DNA from: Jeotgalibacillus marinus
GTDB lineage: Bacteria; Bacillota; Bacilli; Bacillales; Jeotgalibacillaceae
Reading direction: 5' to 3'
Assembly: GCF_040801915.1 (NCBI RefSeq)
Contig: NZ_JBFMIA010000026.1
Span: forward strand, 1-29,696
Length of the DNA: 29,696 nucleotides
In this document: positions 7,298 to 15,088 of the stretch, one piece after another
Position numbering within the stretch: the stretch's first letter is position 1
How the letters are laid out: each line of letters opens with the position of its first letter
Notes under the pieces: model-generated
Database searches by the model: none
Told to the model about the DNA's origin: nothing
Seen by the model: the letters and a program-made list of their open reading frames with translations, nothing else
Position numbers and translations under genes: made by a program

Positions 7298-7898
7298 TAT
7301 AACTAGATTTTTTTTTATTTTTATAATGTTCTGTTATTATATCCATTAAACAGAGAAAAATTGTAAAGCTAATAGCAAATTTAATATTGGTGTTTTCATC
7401 TATAGATAATAAAGTTCCAACAGTGAATAAGAACAAAATCCTTATAACATTTACTATCAGAAAATATGATAGTTTTTTCTTTCCGAAATAAAATAAAAAG
7501 ATCTTCACAATAGTACCTTCAATAATGAAACCAAAAATGATGTACCATAATACTAAATAAATAATTTGTTTTTGGTTTAATGGTAAATTCAGAAACCCAT
7601 TTATTATATTTAGAGACCCAGTAAAAGATAAAATGAAAAAAAGAGCTACTCCAGTAATCAATAGACCAAATACTGTTGAAACAAATAGAGATATTAATAA
7701 TGGGTGTTCTTTTTCTTCCCTACTCTCACTTCTATAACGAAAAAATCCAGTAATCAATACACCAAATACTGAAGAAACAAATAGAGATATTAATAATGGG
7801 TATTCTTTTTCTTCCCTACTCTCACTTCTATAAGTAAAAAAGAGAAATATTACAAAAGTAATGATGAATATAGTTAATCCTATATATGGTAATTCCAA
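7290..7898 (-). CDS. Membrane protein with internal tandem duplication
   Basis: A 202-residue integral membrane protein with six to seven hydrophobic segments and a lysine-rich C terminus. Two consecutive segments of 32 residues are near copies: each has YRSESREEKE, then PLLISLFVS and VFG-LITG, so a helix plus its charged loop was duplicated. The start is a TTG at 7898 with AAGGAGGAG 7 nt upstream. Function is unknown. The AT-rich sequence and neighbouring fragments suggest it came in with a mobile element. Confidence 0.65.
   Translation of the reverse strand: MELPYIGLTIFIITFVIFLFFTYRSESREEKEYPLLISLFVSSVFGVLITGFFRYRSESREEKEHPLLISLFVSTVFGLLITGVALFFILSFTGSLNIINGFLNLPLNQKQIIYLVLWYIIFGFIIEGTIVKIFLFYFGKKKLSYFLIVNVIRILFLFTVGTLLSIDENTNIKFAISFTIFLCLMDIITEHYKNKKKSSYTK
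7651..7831 (-). repeat. 96-bp in-frame tandem duplication inside the membrane gene
   Basis: The sequence beginning CCAGTAATCAATA at 7651 recurs at 7747, and about 85 bp of each 96-bp period are nearly identical, with only a handful of substitutions. The length is a multiple of three, so the frame is kept. Such a repeat can expand or contract by slipped replication. Confidence 0.85.
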
Positions 7899-7918
7899 AA
7901 TACTCCTCCTTATATTAT

Positions 7919-7943
7919 AAAGGGATTTTGATCAACTCCCTTT
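7919..7943 (-). terminator. Hairpin between the two minus-strand small genes
   Basis: AAAGGGA and TCCCTTT pair around an inner TTGATCAA palindrome. On the minus strand it overlaps the stop codon of the 83-residue frame and is followed by TATAATATAA; it may terminate that gene or attenuate the next one. No long T run. Confidence 0.35.
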
Positions 7944-8193
7944 AATAAAAATAAATAAAGAACATTAAAAATTGCGCTATTAATACAGCATCTGCTGGTG
8001 GAATACCAACAGCTACTAATGTTAATTCAATACTATTTTGAGTCCGTTTCTGAACAGCAATAAATAATATAGCATAAAAAACACCTCGAAAAAAGTAGTA
8101 TAAATTGGATTTTTTAACATTAACGTCATCACGTCCAGTGTGTGGCGTTTTTATTGTTTTGATAAACACCAAAAAATATTTAAAATGACTCAC
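7942..8193 (-). CDS. Small hydrophobic protein or fragment, function unknown
   Basis: Up to 83 residues from a GTG at 8193 that has no ribosome binding site. Residues 30-48 (YYFFRGVFYAILFIAV) and 58-83 (LVAVGIPPADAVLIAQFLMFF) are two hydrophobic helices in a hairpin arrangement, separated by QKRTQNS. The first 30 residues are polar and may not be translated. It precedes the duplicated membrane protein on the same strand. No family recognised; it could be the 3' part of a larger broken gene. Confidence 0.35.
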   Translation of the reverse strand: MSHFKYFLVFIKTIKTPHTGRDDVNVKKSNLYYFFRGVFYAILFIAVQKRTQNSIELTLVAVGIPPADAVLIAQFLMFFIYFY

Positions 8194-8230
8194 AGATCAA
8201 ATTGATCAGTGTTACCGAGAAATAGAAGAA

Positions 8231-8473
8231 TTGTTTGAAAAAATCAAGTTATTAAAAAAAGCCGAAGAAACAGAAAAGAGGTTTCAACTAAATCGAGGTA
8301 AACCACAAACAGTGGAACAAGCTAGAGAATTGAAAGAGGAAACGGAAGAAATTTACCAAGAAAGAAAAGAAGAACTTGAAGAAAGCCGTGCTTTAGAAGC
8401 AAGGAGAGTGCGCGGAGAGAGTACGCAGCATTATAACAATCTTGATTCTTATTTATTTGTTAAAAGAGAATAA
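8231..8473 (+). pseudogene. Coiled-coil fragment, probable truncated mobile-element gene
   Basis: About 80 residues, strongly charged (many E, K, R) and predicted to be a long helix or coiled coil. The frame is open for 12 more codons upstream of the TTG at 8231, but there is no start codon with a ribosome binding site, so this looks like the 3' end of a gene whose front was deleted. Such tails occur in mobilisation and replication proteins, but no assignment is possible. It lies just before the resolvase remnant, consistent with plasmid- or transposon-derived DNA. Confidence 0.4.
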
Positions 8474-8515
8474 GTCGCTGATAGAAATTAATTTCCGTTA
8501 AGTGCAGAATACGAT

Positions 8516-8624
8516 CATTTTATAGACTTTTTTAAACAATCATGAAAACCTATCGAAAATCCATTTATTAAGTATATAAAAACGTCTACAATTCAAAGTA
8601 TTTTAACAAACCATTTTATAGACT
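8516..8624. repeat. Repeated TATAGAC motifs, possible resolvase (res) site
   Basis: CATTTTATAGACT occurs at 8516-8528 and again at 8612-8624. Between them GTCTACAA (8584-8591) is the inverted form of TTATAGAC (8616-8623), spanning 40 bp. Several inverted half-sites immediately upstream of a serine recombinase gene are what a res region looks like, and a resolvase remnant begins 15 bp later. Inferred, not demonstrated. Confidence 0.35.
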
Positions 8625-8638
8625 ATGAGAGAATCGAA

Positions 8639-8736
8639 ATGCCTAAAATCGGTTACGCAAGAGTTTCCATGCCAAGATCAATCTTTGGAATTGCAAATGG
8701 ATGCTTTAGAAAAAGAAGATTATGAAGTCTTGCAAT
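8639..8736 (+). pseudogene. Serine recombinase/resolvase N-terminal fragment, frameshifted
   Basis: The fragment begins MPKIGYARVS, the N-terminal signature of serine recombinases containing the conserved arginine and the nucleophilic serine. The expected continuation (…QDQSLELQMDALEKEDYEV) is present only after a shift to the +1 frame at about 8669-8673, a net change of one base or loss of two. After about 33 residues the similarity stops, and the sequence runs into the operator/promoter of the lacI-type gene. It is a dead, truncated gene marking the edge of a lost element. Confidence 0.7.
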
Positions 8737-8748
8737 TAAGAATTTATC

Positions 8749-8779
8749 CGTTTACAATTAAAATGTAAACGATTACATA
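8749..8779 (+). promoter_or_regulatory. Promoter/operator of the LacI-type gene
   Basis: TTTACA (8751-8756) and TACATA (8774-8779) are 17 nt apart and could be the -35 and -10. The same stretch holds the inverted repeat CGTTTACA (8749-8756) / TGTAAACG (8764-8771) and the palindrome ATGTAAACGATTACAT (8763-8778). That palindrome is a typical LacI-family operator and also fits the CcpA cre consensus. Repressor binding here would cover the promoter, giving autoregulation. Confidence 0.6.
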
Positions 8780-8838
8780 ACAGAAAATTCATTTTAATCT
8801 AGTTGTGTAGGAGGGATGAATGCTAGGAGCGAACCCGT

Positions 8839-9852
8839 ATGGTAAAGATGATTGATGTTGCAAAGTTAGCTAATGTATCTACCGCAACGGTTTCAAGAGT
8901 GTTGCGTAATCCGGAAAGTGTAAAAGAAACAACAAGAGAAAAGGTATTAAGAAGTATCGCTGAATTAAATTACCAGCCAAATGTTTTAGCCCGACATTTC
9001 AGAAGAAGCAAGACCAATACGATTCTTGTTATTGTTCCGAATATCGAAAATACGATCTTCTCGCAGATGGTTCAAGGGATTGAAGCGGCTGCCGCGCAAA
9101 ATAATTTTCGCGTGTTACTGGGGAACACCAACAGAAACGTTGACAAAGAGTATGATTTTTTAAATCTTTTGCGGCAGCGACAAGTGGATGGAATGATCTT
9201 GCTGTCGGGTAAAATTGACAATCAAACATTAAATGAGCTGGTTGAGCAGTACCCCGTTGTTCTCGTTTCTGAGTACTTGGAGGGAGTAGATATCACCACG
9301 GTTTGCATTGACAATGTTACGTGTGGAAGAATCGCAGCCGAGCATTTAATAAAGCTAGGGCATAAGAGGATTGCCCATATTTCTGGGTCGAAGGGTACGT
9401 TGCTGAGCCGTGACAGGTTAATTGGCTATTTACAGGCGATCACTCATTCTGGATTGAAATTAGATGATCGATTGATTCGTGAAGGGGATTTTTCTTTTGA
9501 GTCGGGGTATAAGCAGATGCAGGAGCTCCTTCGTCTAGAAAATCGTCCAACAGCTGTGTTTGCTTCGAGTGATGAAATGGCGATGGGTGTAATAAAAGCG
9601 ACAAAAGATCAAGGATTAAAGGTGCCCGGGGAGCTAGCGGTAGTAGGGTTTGATAATATTCGATTTTCGTCTATTTTTGACCCGGGAATCACAACGGTTG
9701 CCCAGCCGGCCATAGAAATGGGGAACACCTCAATGGAGTTGTTGCTCCAACATTTAAATGATCCATCATTTCAGCATAAAAAAATCATGCTAAAAAGCGA
9801 ATTAGTTATTCGGGAGTCTTGTGGCTGGAATGTGAAGGGGAAAGTGGAATAG
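8839..9852 (+). CDS. LacI family transcriptional regulator
   Basis: A 337-residue repressor. The N-terminal helix-turn-helix is MIDVAKLANVSTATVSRVL (residues 4-22), followed by the hinge region YQPNVLARHFRRSK (45-58) and a periplasmic-binding-protein-like sugar-sensing domain to the end. AGGAG stands 9 nt before the ATG at 8839; an ATG three codons later would give the same protein. It is the first gene of the sugar locus, and identical operators lie before it and before the isomerase gene. It probably represses both, with an unknown sugar or derivative as inducer. Confidence 0.93.
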   Translation: MVKMIDVAKLANVSTATVSRVLRNPESVKETTREKVLRSIAELNYQPNVLARHFRRSKTNTILVIVPNIENTIFSQMVQGIEAAAAQNNFRVLLGNTNRNVDKEYDFLNLLRQRQVDGMILLSGKIDNQTLNELVEQYPVVLVSEYLEGVDITTVCIDNVTCGRIAAEHLIKLGHKRIAHISGSKGTLLSRDRLIGYLQAITHSGLKLDDRLIREGDFSFESGYKQMQELLRLENRPTAVFASSDEMAMGVIKATKDQGLKVPGELAVVGFDNIRFSSIFDPGITTVAQPAIEMGNTSMELLLQHLNDPSFQHKKIMLKSELVIRESCGWNVKGKVE

Positions 9853-9868
9853 AGTTTTTTGCTTAAAA

Positions 9869-9882
9869 TATAAACGGTTACA
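9869..9882. promoter_or_regulatory. Secondary LacI-type operator
   Basis: TATAAACGGTTACA resembles the main operator with one changed arm base. Its centre is about 89 bp upstream of the centre of the operator at 9957, a distance suited to looping by a tetrameric or paired repressor. Confidence 0.4.
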
Positions 9883-9947
9883 ATCAAACGAAAACAGTTT
9901 AACTTCATTAAGCCGCTGGAAGAACGGAATAAATGAGACAATTTTAA

Positions 9948-9972
9948 TATAATCAAATGTAAACGATTACAT
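9948..9972 (+). promoter_or_regulatory. Promoter -10 and main operator of the sugar operon
   Basis: A perfect TATAAT is at 9948-9953, without a good -35. It is followed by ATGTAAACGATTACAT at 9957-9972, identical in all 16 bases to the operator before the lacI-type gene. The operator would cover the transcription start. It also fits the cre consensus, so CcpA control is possible. Confidence 0.6.
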
Positions 9973-9990
9973 TTATAGGGGGAGAAATTT

Positions 9991-10743
9991 ATGAGTAAAA
10001 AAGGGATCGCTGTCCAAATGTATTCACTGCGAAATGAGTGTGAACAAGATTTCATCGGAACCTTAAAAAAGGTCGCTGGATTGGGGTTCGATGGCGTTGA
10101 GCTTGCAGGTTATGGAGGATTGTCAGCGGGTGAACTCCGAGATGTCCTAGAGAATCTTGGATTAAAAGCTGCTTCAAGCCATGTGCCGTTAGAGTCACTC
10201 GAAAATGATGTAGAAGAAGTCATCCGGTACCAAAAAGAGCTGGGGAACTCGCACATTGTATGCCCGATTCTACCTCGGGATAGGAATTCAAGGAAGGATT
10301 ACGAAAACTTGATTGAAACGCTTAATACGGTGGGAGAAATGTGCCACAAAGATGGAATCACGTTATCTTACCATAACCATGACTTTGAGCTGCTTCCTTT
10401 TGAGGATGGAGTAAAGCCGCTTGAAATGATACTCGAAGAAACAAACCCAAAGTGGGTGAAAGCAGAATTTGATGTGTATTGGTTAAAGAAAGCAGGAGAA
10501 GATCCTGTGGAATGGCTTACAAGGTATCAAGATAGAACACCGCTTATACATTTAAAAGATATGACGACGGATGGAGAACAGTTCTTTGCAGAATTGGGGA
10601 CTGGCGGAGTAAACATGGGAGCTATTTTGCAACATATTTCCACCGTTCCTGTAGAGTGGTGGATCATTGAACAGGATCAAAGCAGAACAACACCGTTTGA
10701 GAGCATTGAAAAAAGCATCAATTATTTGAAAAATAGATCTTGA
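9991..10743 (+). CDS. Sugar phosphate isomerase/epimerase family protein (TIM barrel)
   Basis: A 250-residue cytoplasmic protein of the xylose-isomerase-like/AP-endonuclease-2 TIM-barrel superfamily. Features: the first strand IAVQMYSLR, GFDGVELAGYGG (E37), SSHVPL (64), YHNHDFE (128-133), KAEFDVYW (158-164), LIHLKDM (185-191) and the final WWIIEQD (E227); the acidic and histidine residues are the likely divalent-metal ligands. RBS AGGGGGAG lies 8 nt upstream. First gene of the catabolic operon. Family members isomerise or epimerise keto sugars or inosose, or catalyse β-elimination of 3-keto-glycosides; the actual substrate is not evident. Confidence 0.85.
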   Translation: MSKKGIAVQMYSLRNECEQDFIGTLKKVAGLGFDGVELAGYGGLSAGELRDVLENLGLKAASSHVPLESLENDVEEVIRYQKELGNSHIVCPILPRDRNSRKDYENLIETLNTVGEMCHKDGITLSYHNHDFELLPFEDGVKPLEMILEETNPKWVKAEFDVYWLKKAGEDPVEWLTRYQDRTPLIHLKDMTTDGEQFFAELGTGGVNMGAILQHISTVPVEWWIIEQDQSRTTPFESIEKSINYLKNRS

Positions 10744-10778
10744 CGAACAAACAAAGATGAAAACATAGGGGGAGTGGA

Positions 10779-12071
10779 ATGAAACACATCTATTTATTTG
10801 TCACCATTTTTTCTCTTTTAGTTCTTACGGCTTGTGCACCAGGTGGAGGATCAAGCGCTGGGGGATCCGCTAACGATACGAATTCAGGAAAAGAGGTATT
10901 GGACTTCTGGTACATTGATGCAGGTGAAAAAGAAATGGTATACCAAGAAGCTGTCCAACGATTCGAGGAAAAGCATCCTGATGTCGAAGTGAAAATGCTT
11001 CGCGGATCAAATGATGCCTACAAACAGAAGCTTGCTGTAGCCATGTCTGGAGGAAACCCGCCGGATGTGTTTCATAGCTGGGGTGGCGGTTGGCTGAATC
11101 AGTTTGTAGAGCAGGATCAAGTTTTGGATATTACGGAAGTCATTGAAACAGAACGCTTTAACGAGCTTGCTTTAAGCAATGCCACATTTAATGACAAGGT
11201 CTACGGAGTGCCTCTAAGTTTATCTTTGGACTTAGTATTCTATAACACAGAAATTTTTGATGAGTATGGATTAACTCCCCCGGATACGTATGACGAGTGG
11301 GTCGAGATTATTGCTACGCTAAACGACAATGATGTGATCCCAATTGCTTTGGCAAATCAGACGAAATGGCCTGGCGCTTATTATTTAATGAATTTTGCTA
11401 GCCGTATTGGAGGACCTCAGTTATTTGAAGAGGCGTTTCATCGAGAGGGCAAAGGGTTCGATGATGCTGCTTATGTGAAAGCAGGTAAATATATTCAGGA
11501 AATGGTGAATATGGACGCCTTCAACCCAGGATTTAATGGGGTTCCTTATGATGAAGGGCAGGGCCGTCAGCTTCTTTATTCCGGTCAGGCTGCCATGATG
11601 GATATTACCACTGCCTTTGTGAATAACGTCCGTGCAGAAGCACCGGAATTTGAAGAAAAACTGGATTTCTTTGTTTTCCCAACGGTGGAAGGCGGTGAGG
11701 GTAGCCAGAAAGATATAGGAGCCGCTACTGGTCCTGTATGGTCAGTATCTGCACAAAGCGAAAATCCTGATCTTGCTACTGAACTGCTTCAAGAACTTTC
11801 GAGCCAAGAAACAGCAGAGGCCTATTCAAATCGTACCGGTTCTATGACAGCAATTAAAGGTGTGGAGCCTGAAGATGAATTGATTAATCGCATGTATCAA
11901 ATTGTGCAGGAAGCTAATCATTTGCAAATGCCTTATGATCAAACACTTCCTCCAGAATTAGCAGAATTCCATAAGGATACAACGCAAGCGCTCTTCGGTT
12001 TGTCGATGACACCTGAAGAAGCTGCAGAGCAGATGGAAACCAAAGCAGCAGAGGAATTAAATTTAGAATAG
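10779..12071 (+). CDS. Sugar ABC transporter substrate-binding lipoprotein (family 1)
   Basis: A 430-residue extracytoplasmic binding protein. The signal peptide ends in the lipobox LTAC, so Cys19 would be lipidated, followed by a flexible Gly/Ser linker. The rest has the two-lobed solute-binding fold (DFWYIDAGE, PDVFHSWGGGWLNQF, YGVPLSLSLDLVFYNTEIF), the pattern of family 1 (MalE/MsmE-like) proteins for sugars. GGGGGAG lies 6-7 nt before the ATG. It delivers its ligand to the two permeases encoded next. Confidence 0.93.
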   Translation: MKHIYLFVTIFSLLVLTACAPGGGSSAGGSANDTNSGKEVLDFWYIDAGEKEMVYQEAVQRFEEKHPDVEVKMLRGSNDAYKQKLAVAMSGGNPPDVFHSWGGGWLNQFVEQDQVLDITEVIETERFNELALSNATFNDKVYGVPLSLSLDLVFYNTEIFDEYGLTPPDTYDEWVEIIATLNDNDVIPIALANQTKWPGAYYLMNFASRIGGPQLFEEAFHREGKGFDDAAYVKAGKYIQEMVNMDAFNPGFNGVPYDEGQGRQLLYSGQAAMMDITTAFVNNVRAEAPEFEEKLDFFVFPTVEGGEGSQKDIGAATGPVWSVSAQSENPDLATELLQELSSQETAEAYSNRTGSMTAIKGVEPEDELINRMYQIVQEANHLQMPYDQTLPPELAEFHKDTTQALFGLSMTPEEAAEQMETKAAEELNLE

Positions 12072-12096
12072 AGAGTGGGGAGCGATCCCCTTCTCT
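12072..12096 (+). other. Intercistronic hairpin after the binding-protein gene
   Basis: AGAG-GGGGA and TCCCC-CTCT form a two-part stem with loop GCGA, starting within the stop codon of the binding-protein gene and not followed by a T run. Such structures protect the upstream message and let the binding protein be made in excess over the permeases. Confidence 0.5.
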
Positions 12097-12117
12097 TCGT
12101 TAAAAAGGGGGGTATGT

Positions 12118-13062
12118 ATGCAGCAAGCAAGTACGTCAATAGAGAAAGTCCTTGAAGAGGCGAAAGTGAATGAAAAAACGAAAAAAACGAAAAATGCTCT
12201 GACCATTGCACTTTTTGTCTCGCCTGCTTTGATCATTTACGCTCTTTATGTGGTTTACCCTATATTAGCAACCTTAAATTATAGCTTTTATGATTGGAAC
12301 GGCAGTAGTGTAGGGACATATATCGGCCTTCAGAATTATATACAGCTATTTAATGACAGCATTTTCTGGACAGCGCTAGTAAACAACACCTGGATTACGT
12401 TGACCTCGGTTTTTGTACAAATTCCGATTGGGCTAATTATGGCGTTAATGCTTTTTGCACCGATCAAAGGAATACGATTAATGAGTAGTGTGTACTTTTT
12501 TCCTTTCTTGATGTCCACTGTGGCGATCGGACTATTATGGATTTATATGTATGATCCGCTCAATGGATCGATCAATCAACTAATTAACTTTTTTGGGTTT
12601 GAGAATGTCGCTTGGCTAAGTGGGGAAAATTCTGCTTTAATTGCCGTTTTGTTCGTTATTGTGTGGCAGTTTGCCCCTTTCTATATGATTCTATTTCGTG
12701 CAGCGATCGTGGGGATTCCGGAAGAATTATATGAAGCTGCAGACATCGATGGAGCGAGCCTGTGGCATAAATTTTCTCGTATTACCTTTCCGCTCCTTAT
12801 GCCTACTATTGTAAGTTCATCCATTTTGGCGATTGTCGGCTCTTTAAAAGCGTTTGATCTCTTTTATGTCATGACAGGCGGCGGTCCCAATCATGCGACA
12901 GAACTCATGGGTACATATATGTTTAAACAAGCATTTGTAAACTTCAACATGGGATATGCAAGTGCCATCGCGTTTGTCATGTTTTTTATCGCGCTTGTCG
13001 TGACGATTATGATTCAATTGCTTGATTATTACAGACAAAAGAAAGGGGTGTTTTCAGAATGA
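12118..13062 (+). CDS. Sugar ABC transporter permease (MalF type)
   Basis: A 314-residue inner-membrane protein with six predicted membrane helices after a ~25-residue basic, lysine-rich cytoplasmic N terminus. The ATPase-docking EAA loop is EAADIDGAS (residues 206-214) followed by FPLLMP. AAGGGGGG is 5-6 nt upstream of the ATG. It overlaps the second permease by 4 nt (ATGA). No ATPase gene is present in the operon, so, as for many Bacillus sugar importers, a shared MsmX-type ATPase encoded elsewhere is expected. Confidence 0.93.
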   Translation: MQQASTSIEKVLEEAKVNEKTKKTKNALTIALFVSPALIIYALYVVYPILATLNYSFYDWNGSSVGTYIGLQNYIQLFNDSIFWTALVNNTWITLTSVFVQIPIGLIMALMLFAPIKGIRLMSSVYFFPFLMSTVAIGLLWIYMYDPLNGSINQLINFFGFENVAWLSGENSALIAVLFVIVWQFAPFYMILFRAAIVGIPEELYEAADIDGASLWHKFSRITFPLLMPTIVSSSILAIVGSLKAFDLFYVMTGGGPNHATELMGTYMFKQAFVNFNMGYASAIAFVMFFIALVVTIMIQLLDYYRQKKGVFSE

Positions 13063-13877
13063 AGTCATTGTCCAAGATTCCTTTGTATCTCATTGCACTC
13101 ATTCTGTTGATCGTCTCCGGTTACCCCTTTGTGTATATGATTTCAACAGCTTTGAAAACCCAAAGCGAGTTCTTTGAAAAGCCGTTTGCATTGTTTACTT
13201 CGTTTAATTTAGAAAACTTTGCAAGTGTATTCGAGCTTGGTTTAACGAGATATTTTATCAATAGTGTCATCGTTACGGTAGTCGCTGTAGGTGTGGTTGT
13301 GGTGATCGGGGCACTAGCTAGCTATCCACTTAGCAGGATGAATTTTCGTTTTAATCGATTATTATTTTTGCTGTTTATTTCCGGAATGATGTTACCGATT
13401 CATGCCACACTTATTCCGATTTTTAAGTTATCTGAAAGTATGGGGATTTATGACACATTGTTTGCATTAATTGGTCCATATATTGCGTTTAGCCTTCCGA
13501 TTACCATCTTTATTCTCACGCAATTCATGAGAGAAATCCCAAAATCTCTAGAAGAGGCAGCGAAAATCGACGGCTGTACCCATTTTGGCATTTTCAGACA
13601 TGTGATTATGCCGATGCTAAGCCCGGCTCTAATGGCTGTGATTATTTATAATGCTATTCATTTGTGGAACGAGTTTGCGTTTGCGCTTGTATTGATTTCA
13701 AGTCCGGAAAGTATGACACTTCCGCTAGGTTTGCAGGCATTTAGAGGAGAATTTTCCGTAAACGTACCGGGATTAATGGCTGCTTTGGCTCTTGCAAGTC
13801 TGCCGATTCTAGTTGTTTATTTGTTCTCTCAAGAAAAGGTTGTAAAAGGGCTTACTGGAGGAGCAGTAAAGGGTTGA
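13059..13877 (+). CDS. Sugar ABC transporter permease (MalG type)
   Basis: A 272-residue inner-membrane protein with six helices, forming a heterodimer with the preceding permease. The EAA loop EAAKIDGCT lies at residues 166-174, before FRHVIMPMLSP. The length and the C-terminal QEKVVKGLTGGAVKG match the MalG-type family. Translation is coupled to the preceding gene by the ATGA overlap; a ribosome binding site (AAAGGGG) sits in the end of that gene. Confidence 0.94.
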   Translation: MKSLSKIPLYLIALILLIVSGYPFVYMISTALKTQSEFFEKPFALFTSFNLENFASVFELGLTRYFINSVIVTVVAVGVVVVIGALASYPLSRMNFRFNRLLFLLFISGMMLPIHATLIPIFKLSESMGIYDTLFALIGPYIAFSLPITIFILTQFMREIPKSLEEAAKIDGCTHFGIFRHVIMPMLSPALMAVIIYNAIHLWNEFAFALVLISSPESMTLPLGLQAFRGEFSVNVPGLMAALALASLPILVVYLFSQEKVVKGLTGGAVKG

Positions 13878-13915
13878 TGTGTTGAACTATTTTTGAAATG
13901 AAAGGAAGTTGTTGA

Positions 13916-15007
13916 ATGAGAAAAGTAAATGTAGGCATTATCGGGTGCGGAAATATAAGCGCCATTTACCTTGAAAATTGCAGGAAATTTGAACAAGTAT
14001 GTGTGGTTGCTTGTGCAGACCTTGATTTTGAAAGAGCTGTTGCAAGAGCCAAGGAGTTCAATATTCCACACGCCCTGACAGTGGAAGAATTAATCGCTCA
14101 CCCGAATATTGAAATCGTTATAAGCTTAACCCCTCCAAATGCACATGAGGAGATCGGTCTTCAAGTTCTTGAAGCCGGTAAACATCTTTATACAGAAAAG
14201 CCGCTGGCAACTTCTTTTGAAGGAGGGAAGCGGGTCCTCGAAAAGGCGCGAGAAAAAGGGTTGCTTGTGAATGCTGCACCTGACACGATATTGGGAGCAG
14301 GGCTTCAAACAAGCCGTCATGCGATTCAGCAGGGTCTTATCGGAACACCGACAGCGGCAACGGCTTTTTTAATGAAATCCGGAATTGAAAACTGGCATCC
14401 TAATCCGGAATTTTTCTATCAAAAAGGCGGAGGACCGATGTACGATATGGGGCCTTATTATTTATCGGCTTTGATTCAGCTGTTAGGACCTATTCATCGT
14501 GTGGCCGCATCAGCCCAAATGACAAATATTGATCGATTTATTCAAATTGGCAAAAGGCGCGGGGAGAAAATCAACGTTCAGACACCTACACATTTATCTG
14601 GAACGCTTGATTTTAAAAATGGGGCAGTCGCTACAATGATTACGAGCTTTGATGTATCGGCTACGCGATTGCCGCATATAGAAATATACGGTACAGAAGG
14701 CACGCTGTCTGTGCCGGATCCAAACACGTTTGGAGGTCCTGTATTAGTAAAGAAAAATGGAGAGGATGAGTGGACTGAACTCCCTTTAATCTCTGACAAG
14801 ACAACAAATTTGAGGGGGCTTGGTGTCGTTGATATGGCCTCCTACTTATCAATGGGCACACCGCAGCAAATGAGCGGACAATTACCGCTCCATGTGCTGG
14901 AGGCAATGCATGCCTTTCACGAATCATCCTTAACGGAAAGTTATTATAAGATGACCACAGAAACTATTCCACCCACACTTATGCAGGACACGGGAGAAAG
15001 AGTGTAA
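13916..15007 (+). CDS. Gfo/Idh/MocA family oxidoreductase (DxGxY variant)
   Basis: A 363-residue NAD(P)-dependent dehydrogenase. Rossmann motif VGIIGCGNIS (residues 6-15), EKP at 94-96 with the catalytic lysine 95, then the C-terminal α/β domain. The usual catalytic DxGxH motif reads DMGPYY (from 177), so tyrosine replaces the histidine; GGGPMYDMGPYYL belongs to a recognisable subfamily. RBS AAAGGAAG lies 8 nt before the ATG. It probably oxidises or reduces a sugar-ring hydroxyl/ketone of the imported compound; the substrate is not deducible from sequence alone. Confidence 0.88.
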   Translation: MRKVNVGIIGCGNISAIYLENCRKFEQVCVVACADLDFERAVARAKEFNIPHALTVEELIAHPNIEIVISLTPPNAHEEIGLQVLEAGKHLYTEKPLATSFEGGKRVLEKAREKGLLVNAAPDTILGAGLQTSRHAIQQGLIGTPTAATAFLMKSGIENWHPNPEFFYQKGGGPMYDMGPYYLSALIQLLGPIHRVAASAQMTNIDRFIQIGKRRGEKINVQTPTHLSGTLDFKNGAVATMITSFDVSATRLPHIEIYGTEGTLSVPDPNTFGGPVLVKKNGEDEWTELPLISDKTTNLRGLGVVDMASYLSMGTPQQMSGQLPLHVLEAMHAFHESSLTESYYKMTTETIPPTLMQDTGERV

Positions 15008-15088
15008 AGCCATGTGCAGTAAAAAAGTACGTCGTAACATTCATAAATTTTTATAAAGCTTGATTAAACGATAAACATGGGATGGTGA

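Noticed and set aside
8816..8852. Short leader frames (ATG 8816 and ATG 8820) before the LacI-type gene
   Set aside because: The first ATG abuts AGGAGGG with no spacer and both frames end within 12 codons; the LacI-type gene has its own AGGAG site, so a regulatory leader is not supported.
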